A stretch of 64,000 nt of DNA from Watersipora subatra (taxonomy: Eukaryota > Bryozoa > Gymnolaemata > Cheilostomatida > Watersiporidae), in the NCBI RefSeq assembly GCF_963576615.1, contig NC_088712.1, positions 33,799,155-33,863,154 on the forward strand, given 5' to 3'. Each line of letters starts with the position of its first letter. Within the stretch, counting starts at the first letter, position 1. Under the pieces are notes generated by a model that saw only the letters and a list, made by a program, of their open reading frames with translations, made no database searches and was not told where the DNA came from. Below, in pieces: positions 13,401 to 25,400 of this stretch. Position numbers and translations under genes: made by a program.

Positions 13401-16400
13401 CAAAGCGTGTCAAAACTTATATCATTACTTTACATGTATATCATTATATGATTTACTTGGCAGTATGTGGTCAGAAGCAGGGTTTGTAAAACTGTCTAGT
13501 TGTTATTCCATTAACAACCAAAAACGATATTTGTTACATAACTCATACCATTTCACCATTTTTTAGTTTCGTGACACACTAATGGAGAAAATTCATCGTT
13601 CCATCAATCAGAATATTATACCTTCTAACCTCCCGTCGCAAGTTTTCTAACAACATTCAATTCCAGCACTAGAAGTAACTCCAGCGTATATTAGAATCTG
13701 CATGAGAAGTAATTGATGTTGAAAAGATTTTGAAACATCAAAGTTTTTTAGGTGATGAAAAAAAGTTGTAAAAATTAGAAGTATAAAAAAAAAAATGAAC
13801 AAAATACTATATAAACAAATTAAATTAAAAAAAATTTTAGTTTAAGTTAAGGTACGCTACACATCACGTTTTTGACATCACTTCAACTTCGGAATGCATC
13901 CATTTCCCTAGCCCACATTCCATTCTCTAGCTGATCATTCAACTTATGCAAACTATTCAACCTACACGTATGTCTGAACTAACACTTTCAACCTTTCAGT
14001 GGAAGCTTTCTGTGGACAGATTCTATGAGCGTTTAGCAATTTCTTGGTTCCACATACAATTTTCTACTATGAAATCTCCACTCGCAGTAGAAGTGCGCTA
14101 ATATTTGAAATACAAAAAGATGGTATGATGAACTTCTGCTTGCAGGTAGTCACTATTATAGCCCGTTTAGTAAAATCATTACCTACATGTAGCTTCTTTG
14201 AACACAAGAACAAAATAAACTGTTAATATGTGTCTCAACAATCAGCAGCTAATTCAAGCAGCTAAAGCAATACGCAACAATGAGTTGTCCTCTCCTTTTC
14301 TAATCTACATATACAAATCTCAGTGTTTTCCATTTGTCTGTCAGTCGTTACGTGTGTCCATTTGTCTGTCAGTCGTTACGTGTGTCCATTTGTCTGTTAG
14401 TCGTTACGTGTGTCCATTTGTCTGTCAGTCGTTACGTGTGTCCATTTGTCTGTTAGTCGTTACGTGTGTCCATTTGTCTGTCAGTCGTTACGTGAGTCCA
14501 TTTGTCTGTTAGTCGTTACGTGTATCCATTTGTCTGTTAGTCGTTACGTGTGTCCATTTGTCTGTCAGTCGTTACGTGTGTCCATTTGTCTGTCAGTCGT
14601 TACGTGTATCCATTTGTCTGTCAGTCGTTACGTGTGTCCATTTGTCTGTTAGTCGTTACGTGTATCTATTTGTCTGTTAGTCGTTACGTGTATCCATTTG
14701 TCTGTCAGTCGTTACGTGTATCTATTTGTCTGTTAGTCATTACGTGTATCCATTGGCCTGTTAGTCGTTACGTGTTTCCATTTGTCTGTCAGTCGTTACG
14801 TGTGTCCATTTGTCTGTTAGTCGTTACGTGTGTCCATTTGTTTGTTAGTCGTTACATGTGTCCATTTGTCTGTTAGTCATTACGTGTGTCCATTTGTCTG
14901 TCAGTCGTTACGTGTGTCCATTTGTCTGTCAGTCGTTACGTGTATCCATTTGTCTGTCAGTCGTTACGTGTGTCCATTTGTCTGTTAGTCGTTACGTGTA
15001 TCTATTTGTCTGTTAGTCGTTACGTGTATCCATTTGTCTGTTAGTCGTTACGTGTGTCCATTTGTCTGTCAGTCGTTACGTGTGTCCATTTGTCTGTTAG
15101 TCGTTACGTGTGTCCATTTGTCTGTCAGTCGTTACGTGTGTCCATTTGTCTGTTAGTCGTTACGTGTGTCCATTTGTCTGTCAGTCGTTACGTGAGTCCA
15201 TTTGTCTGTTAGTCGTTACGTGTATCCATTTGTCTGTTAGTCGTTACGTGTGTCCATTTGTCTGTCAGTCGTTACGTGTGTCCATTTGTCTGTCAGTCGT
15301 TACGTGTATCCATTTGTCTGTCAGTCGTTACGTGTGTCCATTTGTCTGTTAGTCGTTACGTGTATCTATTTGTCTGTTAGTCGTTACGTGTATCCATTTG
15401 TCTGTCAGTCGTTACGTGTATCTATTTGTCTGTTAGTCATTACGTGTATCCATTGGCCTGTTAGTCGTTACGTGTTTCCATTTGTCTGTCAGTCGTTACG
15501 TGTGTCCATTTGTCTGTTAGTCGTTACGTGTGTCCATTTGTTTGTTAGTCGTTACATGTGTCCATTTGTCTGTTAGTCATTACGTGTGTCCATTTGTCTG
15601 TCAGTCGTTACGTGTGTCCATTTGTCTGTCAGTCGTTACGTGTATCCATTTGTCTGTCAGTCGTTACGTGTGTCCATTTGTCTGTTAGTCGTTACGTGTA
15701 TCTATTTGTCTGTTAGTCGTTACGTGTATCCATTTGTCTGTTAGTCGTTACGTGTGTCCATTTGTCTGTCAGTCGTTACGTGTGTCCATTTGTCTGTCAG
15801 TCGTTACGTGTATCCATTTGTCTGTCAGTCGTTACGTGTGTCCATTTGTCTGTTAGTCGTTACGTGTGTCCATTTGTCTGTCAGTCGTTACGTGTGTCCA
15901 TTTGTCTGTCAGTCGTTACGTGAGTCCATTTGTCTGTTAGTCGTTACGTGTATCCATTTGTCTGTCAGTCGTTACGTGTGTCCATTTGTCTGTCAGTCGT
16001 TACGTGTATCCATTTGTCTGTCAGTCGTTACGTGTGTCCATTTGTCTGTTAGTCGTTACGTGTATCTATTTGTCTGTTAGTCGTTACGTGTATCCATTTG
16101 TCTGTCAGTCGTTACGTGTGTCCATTTGTCTGTTAGTCGTTACGTGTGTCCATTTGTCTGTCAGTCGTTACGTGTGTCCATTTGTCTGTTAGTCGTTACG
16201 TGTGTCCATTTGTCTGTCAGTCGTTACGTGTGTCCATTTGTCTGTTAGTCGTTACGTGTATCCATTTGTCTGTTAGTCGTTACGTGTGTCCATTTGTCTG
16301 TTAGTCGTTACGTGTGTCCATTTGTTTGTTAGTCGTTACGTGTGTCCATTTGTCTGTCAGTCGTTACGTGTGTCCATTTGTCTGTTAGTCGTTACGTGTG

Positions 16401-19400
16401 TCCATTTGTCTGTCAGTCGTTACGTGTGTCCATTTGTCTGTCAGTCGTTACGTGTGTCCATTTGTCTGTCAGTCGTTACGTGTGTCCATTTGTCTGTTAG
16501 TCGTTACGTGTATCCATTTGTCTGTTAGTCGTTACGTGTGTCCATTTGTTTGTTAGTCGTTACGTGTGTCCATTTGTCTGTTAGTCGTTACGTGTATCCA
16601 TTTGTCTGTTAGTCGTTACGTGTGTCCATTTGTCTGTCAGTCGTTACGTGTGTCCATTTGTCTGTTAGTCGTTACGTGTGTCCATTTGTCTGTCAGTCGT
16701 TACGTGTGTCCATTTGTCTGTCAGTCGTTACGTGTGTCCATTTGTCTGTTAGTCGTTACGTGTATCTATTTGTCTGTTAGTCGTTACGTGTATCCATTGG
16801 CCTGTTAGTCGTTACGTGTTTCCATTTGTCTGTCAGTCGTTACGTGTGTCCATTTGTCTGTTAGTCGTTACGTGTGTCCATTTGTTTGTTAGTCGTTACA
16901 TGTGTCCATTTGTCTGTTAGTCGTTACGTGTATCCATTTGTCTGTTAGTCATTACGTGTGTCCATTTGTCTGTCAGTCGTTACGTGTGTCCATTTGTCTG
17001 TTAGTCGTTACGTGTATCTATTTGTCTGTTAGTCGTTACGTGTATCAATTTGTCTGTCAGTCGTTACGTGTGTCCATTTGTCTGTCAGTCGTTACGTGTG
17101 TCCATTTGTCTGTCAGTCGTTACGTGTGTCCATTTGTTTGTTAGTCGTTACATGTGTCCATTTGTCTGTTAGTCGTTACGTGTTTCCATTTGTCTGTTAG
17201 TCGTTACATGTATCCATTTGTCTGTTAGTCGTTACATGTGTCCATTTGTCTGTTAGTCGTTACGTGTATCCATTTGTCTGTTAGTCATTACGTGTATCCA
17301 TTTGTCTGTTAGTCATTACGTGTATCCAATTATCTGTTAGTCGTTACGTGTATCCATTTGTTTGTTAGTCGTTACGTGTATCCATTTGTCTGTTACTCAT
17401 TACGTGTGTCCATTTGTCTGTTAGTCGTTACGTGTATCTATTTGTCTGTTACTCATTACGTGTGTCCATTTGTCTGTTAGTCATTACGTGTATCTATTTG
17501 TCTGTTAGTCATTACGTGTATCAATTTGTCTGTTAGTCGTTACGTGTATCCATTTGTCTGTTAGTCGTTACATGTGTCCATTTGTCTGCCAGTCGTTACG
17601 TGTCCATTTGTCTATTAGTCGTTATGTGTGTTCATTTGTCTGTTAGCCGTTACGTGTATCCATTCGTCTGTTAGTCGTTACGTGTATCCATTTGTCTGTT
17701 AGTCGTTACATGTATCCATTTGTCTGTCAGTTGTTACATGTATCCATTTGTCTGTTAGTCGTTACGTGTATCCATTTGTCTATTAGTCATTACGTGTATC
17801 CATTTGTCTGTTAGTCGTTACATGTGTCCATTTGTCTGTTAATCATTACGTGTGTCCATTTGTCTGTTAGTCGTTACATGTATCCATTTGTCTGTTAGTC
17901 GTTACGTGTATCCATTTGTCTGTCAGTCGTTACGTGTATCCATTTGTCTGTTAATCATTACGTGTGTCCATTTGTCTGTTAGTCGTTACGTGTATCTATT
18001 TGTCTGTTAGTCATTACGTGTATCAATTTGTCTGTTAGTCGTTACGTGTATCCATTTGTCTGTTAGTCGTTACATGTGTCCATTTGTCTGTCAGTCGTTA
18101 CGTGTCCATTTGTCTATTAGTCGTTATGTGTGTTCATTTGTCTGTTAGCCGTTACGTGTATCCATTTGTCTGTTAGTCGTTACGTGTATCCATTTGTCTG
18201 TTAGTCATTACGTGTGTCCATTTGTCTGTTAGTCATTACGTGTGTCCATTTGTCTGTTAGTCGTTACATGTATCCATTTGTCTGTCAGTCGTTACGTGTA
18301 TCCATTTGTCTGTTAGTCGTTACGTGTATCCATTTGTCTGTTAGTCGTTACGTGTATATATTAGTCTGTTAGTCATTACGTGTATCCATTTGTCTGTTAG
18401 TCGTTACGTGTATCCATTTGTCTGTTAGTCGTTACATGTGTCCATTTGTCTGTCAGTCGTTACGTGTCCATTTGTCTATTAGTCGTTATGTGTGTCCATT
18501 TGTCTGTCAGTCGTTACGTGAGTCCATTTGTCTGTTAGTCGTTACGTGTGTCCATTTGTCTGTCAGTCGTTACGTGTGTCCATTTGTCTGTCAGTCGTTA
18601 CGTGTGTCCATTTGTCTGTCAGTCGTTACGTGTATCCATTTGTCTGTCAGTCGTTACGTGTGTCCATTTGTCTGTTAGTCGTTACGTGTATCTATTTGTC
18701 TGTTAGTCGTTACGTGTATCCATTGGCCTGTTAGTCGTTACGTGTTTCCATTTGTCTGTCAGTCGTTACGTGTGTCCATTTGTCTGTCAGTCGTTACGTG
18801 TGTCCATTTGTTTGTTAGTCGTTACATGTGTCCATTTGTCTGTTAGTCGTTACGTGTATCCATTTGTCTGTTAGTCATTACGCGTGTCCATTTGTCTGTC
18901 AGTCGTTACGTGTGTCCATTTGTCTGTTAGTCGTTACGTGTATCTATTTGTCTGTTAGTCGTTACGTGTATCAATTTGTCTGTCAGTCGTTACGTGTGTC
19001 CATTTGTCTGTCAGTCGTTACGTGTGTCCATTTGTCTGTCAGTCGTTACGTGTGTCCATTTGTTTGTTAGTCGTTACATGTGTCCATTTGTCTGTTAGTC
19101 GTTACGTGTATCCATTTGTCTGTTAGTCATTACGTGTATCCATTTGTCTGTTAGTCATTACGTGTATCCAATTATCTGTTAGTCGTTACGTGTATCCATT
19201 TGTTTGTTAGTCGTTACGTGTATCCATTTGTCTGTTACTCATTACGTGTGTCCATTTGTCTGTTAGTCGTTACGTGTATCTATTTGTCTGTTAGTCATTA
19301 CGTGTATCAATTTGTCTGTTAGTCGTTACGTGTATCCATTTGTCTGTTAGTCGTTACATGTGTCCATTTGTCTGCCAGTCGTTACGTGTCCATTTGTCTA

Positions 19401-22400
19401 TTAGTCGTTATGTGTGTTCATTTGTCTGTTAGCCGTTACGTGTATCCATTTGTCTGTTAGTCGTTACGTGTATCCATTTGTCTGTTAGTCGTTACATGTA
19501 TCCATTTGTCTGTCAGTTGTTACGTGTATCCATTTGTCTGTTAGTCGTTACGTGTATCCATTTGTCTATTAGTCATTACGCGTGTGCATTTGTCTGTTAG
19601 TCGTTACATGTATCCATTTGTCTGTTAGTCGTTACGTGTATCCATTTGTCTGTCAGTCGTTACGTGTATCCATTTGTCTGTTAATCATTACGTGTGTCCA
19701 TTTGTCTGTTAGTCGTTACGTGTATCTATTTGTCTGTTAGTCATTACGTGTATCAATTTGTCTGTTAGTCGTTACGTGTGTCCATTTGTCTGTTAGTCGT
19801 TACATGTGTCCATTTGTCTGTCAGTCGTTACGTGTCCATTTGTCTATTAGTCGTTATGTGTGTTCATTTGTCTGTTAGCCGTTACGTGTATCCATTTGTC
19901 TGTTAGTCGTTACGTGTATCCATTTGTCTGTTAGTCATTACGTGTGTCCATTTGTCTGTTAGTCATTACGTGTGTCCATTTGTCTGTTAGTCGTTACATG
20001 TATCCATTTGTCTGTCAGTCGTTACGTGTATCCATTTGTCTGTTAGTCGTTACGTGTATCCATTTGTCTGTTAGTCGTTACGTGTATATATTAGTCTGTT
20101 AGTCATTACGTGTATCCATTTGTCTGTTAGTCGTTACGTGTATCCATTTGTCTGTTAGTCGTTACATGTGTCCATTTGTCTGTCAGTCGTTACGTGTCCA
20201 TTTGTCTATTAGTCGTTATGTGTGTCCATTTGTCTGTCAGTCGTTACGTGTATCCATTTGTCTGTTAGTCGTTACGTGTATCCATTTGTCTGTTAGTCGT
20301 TACGTGTATATATTAGTCTGTTAGTCATTACGTGTATCCATTTGTCTGTTAGTCGTTACGTGTATCCATTTGTCTGTTAGTCGTTACATGTGTCCATTTG
20401 TCTGTCAGTCGTTACGTGTCCATTTGTTTATTAGTCGTTATGTGTGTCCATTTGTCTGTTAGTCGTTACGTGTATCCATTTGTCTGTTAGTCATTACGTG
20501 TATCTATTTGTCTGTTAGTCGTTACGTGTATCCATTGGCCTGTTAGTCGTTACGTGTTTCCATTTGCCTGTTAGTCGTTACGTGTTTCCATTTGTCTGTT
20601 AGTCATTACGTGTTTCCATTTGTCTGTTAGTCATTACGTGTGTCCATTTGTCAGTTAGTCATTACGTGTGTCCATTTGTCTGTTAGTCGTTACATGTGTC
20701 CATTTGTCTGTTAGTCATTACAAGTGTCCATTTGTCTGCTAGTCATTACGTGTATCCATTTGTCTGTTAGTCGTTACGTGTATCCATTTGCCTGTTAGTC
20801 GTTACGTGTTTCCATTTGTCTGTTAGTCGTTACGTGTGTCCATTTGTCAGTTAGTCATTACGTGTATCTATTTGTCTGTTAGTCGTTACGTGTCTCCATT
20901 TGTCTGTTAGTCGTTACGTGTGTCCATTTGTCTGTTAGTCGTTACAAGTGTCCATTTGTCTGCTAGTCGTTACGTGTATCCATTTGTCTGTTAGTCGTTA
21001 CGTGTATCCATTGGCCTGTTAGTCGTTACGTGTTTCCATTTGCCTGTTAGTCGTTACGTGTTTCCATTTGTCTGTTAGTCATTACGTGTTTCCATTTGTC
21101 TGTTAGTCATTACGTGTGTCCATTTGTCAGTTAGTCGGTACATCGCATTCATCAGTATTCATTTATCAGGCATTCAACTAGTATATGTATAGCTGAATGC
21201 CTGACTATAAGTTTAATTAAGTTTAATTAGTATGAACTTAATTAAACTTGTAACACAGAAATAAACACCTTCATTTAAAAGTTAAATGATAAATGTTGAT
21301 TATCTGGGCGAAAACCCTTTTTATTACCTACGCTACGCCGGACATTCACTATGTTTCCATGATGCGCAGTGCTTCGGAGTTGCGCTCTCCGAAGTCGTGG
21401 GGATCGGGCGTTTCCATGCTGCGCAGTGATGATTATGATTTCCAGCAAAACAGTCGGAGAAGAGAAAGTGTATAAATAGGAACGCCACGCGCCGCGCTTG
21501 CGCACAGCAATCATGCAGACCGAACGCCAGAAACGTCTTTTTTATGCTTTTCTCGTAATTACACTTTTATTTACAATACACCTTCACAATGTATTACTAA
21601 TTTTAACACAATTTTTACAAAGTAATACGCGACAGGACGCCATACTGTTAGAAGCCACTTCTAGAAGGACAAGAAGACAAAATAGAAAGAGAAAGTTACC
21701 TGTTGAATGGGAATCTGTTCAGTGTGTAAGTCTGTTTAGTTGTCATTCATTAGTAGTATGTTAGTTGCTTTTATTTTAATTTCTGTATGACATTTATTTT
21801 TTCAAACAATATTCACAATACATATAAAAATAAAATTTATAAAAAAAATAATTGGAAATACAGTGCTAAAACATAAATATCCTAAAATATTAGTGTTAAC
21901 ACATCATACTATTCTGTTATTTCTACTCATCGTCTCCTCTCTCCTACAGGTGACACCCTCTTGGTATGATAATGTTTTGCCTAAGTCAAGGCCAGGTGTG
22001 TGGCTGCAGCATTTCAGAATGCCAGAAACCATTGTGGATGAGATTTGTGAGCTAGTACGTGACGATATGTCTCCTCAAGAAAGATGTGTACGGGAACCTG
22101 TTCCACTGAAGAAGAGGTAATGCCATTCATTTATTATGTCATGTAGGAATTTTGGCATATGGAAAACATGCCATATAGGAATAATGGTACATTTTTCAAT
22201 ATGTCTTGTAAAACTGTTTGGTTAATTGTGGCAATATTCTCTTATTCACAGGGTGTGCATAGCAATCTTCAAACTGGCTTCATGCTGCGAATATAGCAAA
22301 GTTGCAACAGCGTTCGGGGTCAGTAAGACTACAGTTCATCGATGCTTGTATGCTTTCTGCCATGCAATGTCAAGAAAAAAACATCAGTTCATCACCTGGT

Positions 22401-25400
22401 ACTCAGATGTAGAAGCAGGGGAGATTGCTGATATCATCGAAGCTAATTACAAATACCCACAAGCCATAGGGGCTGTCGATGGAACACACTTTGAGATCAT
22501 ACCACCTGCTGATGGCATGGCTGATTTTCTATGTAGGAAAATGTATCCAAGTGTTGTCATGCAAGCGGTGGTTGATGTTCAGTATCTGTTTAGAGACGTT
22601 TATGCCAACACCCCAGGCAGTGCTCACGATGCCGCCGTTTTTAGAAGATCAAGGCTGAGTACATTAGTGATGCAAAATATGCCAAAACGGGATAAAATTG
22701 TTCATGGAGAGAGTCTTCCACTCCACATCCTTGGCGACCCTGCATACCCTATATCTAGACAAATCATTAAAGGTTTCACAGGGGCCAACTTGTCACCCGA
22801 AAAGGAGTCATTTAATGTTTACCACAGCAAAGCACGCATGTGTGTCGAGATTGCGTTTGGAAGACTCAAAGCACGCTGGAGAATGCTGCGGAAGTGTATT
22901 GATGTCAAGTATAAGTTGGTGCCCAAGCTTATTACTACATGCTGTATATTGCATAACATGCTGGAAACTAGAAAAGTTGTGATTCCCCGCCACCTTCTCA
23001 ACAGACTAGCAGATGAACCAGCTGAACGTGAACAGCCGCCACCTGTGTTCAATCATGAGCAAACTAGAGATGCAGTTGAGATCCGTGATACTATCAAAGA
23101 GTTCCTTGCTCACACCCAGCCATTACTCCGTCCCTTTCACATGTAAAACCGCATTTGAATTTGTTACATTAATTTTGTGAGTGAGTTGAACTAATTGTGT
23201 TACTGTATTCAATATTTATGTAAAATCTTTACTGAGTAGAAAATAATAATGTAAATAATAATTTCAACTGAACATACATGAACTGTCTCCAATATTTATG
23301 TGAAGTCTTTACGTAGTTCAAAGTACTAGTCTAACGTGGGCACATTGTACCCTGACAATTCATTACTGGCCATTGAGGTAGGTAGCCTTTCAGGATTGGT
23401 TGCAGTGTGGGGTGCACAGGGGGAAATATTGTGGCGGTGGGGTGGTATGGTTGAAGCGAATGCATTATTTGACGAATGGGTGGTGTGAGGAAATGTATTA
23501 CTGATGGTGTGGGGTGGGCTGGCGAAAGTATCATTAGGAGGTTGCGGAAAAGGGACAGAGCCCTGGAGGTGGTTAGGCATGGCATAAGGTGTGGAGGGTT
23601 GTTGCATTATCTGTTGCATAATAGTAGAAATTCCATTCAACATTGTCATTGAACTTTTTTCGATAATGGCAGCAACAGCCTTTAGGTCGTCTTGTCTTTG
23701 CTCTGTTAAGATCCTCTTCAAATCATGCATGTCCTCATCATCTCTCGACCTCTTTCTCCTGTTGGTCGAAGAAGATGAACATGCTGACACAGCAGATCTG
23801 GGCCTCTCCTGATCAGAGTCAACATCTGTTAAAATTAGATATTTTTAAATAAATTTATAAAAATTTTATTAATATGTCTTGTATTGTCGACCCAGATACC
23901 CTAGGTTAGGACCACCCCACTCAAATGCAACACCTTCCTTACACAATTCAACAGCAGCTAGCAGGTCTGGTTTTACATGAAATCAAGTTCTGTTCAATTA
24001 TTTTTAAGATCAATCACATAGTATGTAAATAGCATGCTTCACAAACCTTGGGTATTTTCTGCCTGCTCCTCCGTGTCGATCTCATTAGCTATGGGTCTAT
24101 GACCCATAACCTCCTGAAGCTTTAGGTAAAAGCGCCACGAGGGTGCTGATGCTCCTGGATAACGGAAATGACAAATGTATCAGCGTGAGTATGAGCAGTT
24201 GTGTATGGTATATCACAAAGATAAAATAACATATTGATAAATGTTACTATTGTACATTACATGTTTTATTGCTATTAGAAAACAATTATTTTTAAAAAAA
24301 ATAATGATAATACATCGTGTAATACATAATAGGTAAATCAATCACCGACTATCTGCAAAATAGAATTAATTTTACGTGATAGGAAAGAGTATCTGGTGCT
24401 TTGTTTGACCAACTTTTACTTACCTGACTTGGATGCTTCAGCCTTGTAGCGTAGATATTTCGACTTCAATGATTTCCATTTAATACGCCACTGAGTCCCT
24501 GTCTTTGGACTCCACGACTTCCCTTCACCGTCCGCAGCTCGCTCAGCCACCTTTGCAGCCAGCATATCAAATATTTTAATATTACTTTGGGACTTGCCAT
24601 CTATCTTTTGAAAAGTGTTGGTATCAATAATAAAGTCCAAAAAAGTAATCACTTCATCATCCTCATAAGTGCAAACCATATTTAATTGAAAGAAGAGCAG
24701 AAGAATAGAAAAGAACAATATACGCGAGAAAACCTTCGTACGCGGTTATGGCGCTCGATGAATCTGCCTCTACAACAAGAGAGCGATGCGCAGCCACTGC
24801 GCAATAGCTGTTTCCTTGCTGCGAATTTGCACTGGCTTCGCACTGATCAGTGCGCAGTGATTTCAGTGCGGAGACGCCGTTTCCATGATTCGGAGAGGGC
24901 CCCACTCCGAAGCACTGCGCATCATGGAAACATAGTGATTCAGTAATAGTCGGATGAAAACAACAATTCTTAGTTTCATATCTACCATACTTTTCGGACT
25001 ATTAACCGCACCCTTATATAAGCCGCATCTGCTGTATTTAAAAAAAACGATAATAAAACAGTACATAGTCCGCACCTTTGTATAGGTCACAGAACTCAGG
25101 ACGGTGATTTTTAACACGGCAGCAACTTTGCTAGTTATTACGGAACAGTGCCGTGAGGCACGGCTCCGTATTAATCAACGCTTTTTAACCCAGCTCCTAA
25201 CGGAACACTACCGTTAGGCATTGCAGGGTTTTCTCTTTCACCGCTAGAGGCGCGCTAACCGGAGATTCCGGTTAATGCGCCCTAGCAGTGAAAAAAAAAC
25301 CACAGAACCGCTGCACCCTTATATAAGCCGCATAGCTCAAGACATCAGAAAAAAGTAGCGGCTAATAGTCTGAAAAGTACGATAGTTAAGAACAGCTGCT

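Larger units (their letters stand above)
21347..24937. mobile_element. Complete PIF/Harbinger DNA transposon, 3,591 bp
   Basis: Perfect 34-bp terminal inverted repeats (21347-21380 and 24904-24937) begin CACTATGTTTCCATGATGCG. Flanking trinucleotides are ATT on both sides, a 3-bp target duplication. The element carries the two genes typical of the superfamily, convergently arranged: a DDE transposase on the plus strand and a Myb/SANT-like protein on the minus strand. Both are open after intron removal, so the copy looks autonomous and young. It lies in intron 1 of the TDRD9-like gene. Confidence 0.93.

Noticed and set aside
14329..21140. Many ORFs of 60-108 codons with a repeated VCQSLRVSICL pattern
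   Set aside because: They arise because a 28-bp unit lacks stops in some frames. Frames shift every unit, there are no independent starts, and the same peptide appears in all frames.
14329..21140. CRISPR array, since the unit is 28 bp
   Set aside because: Units are contiguous with no unique spacers, no cas genes exist, and the window is from an animal.
22698..23052. ORFs overlapping the transposase in other frames (94, 61 and 77 codons)
   Set aside because: Shadows of the conserved transposase frame.
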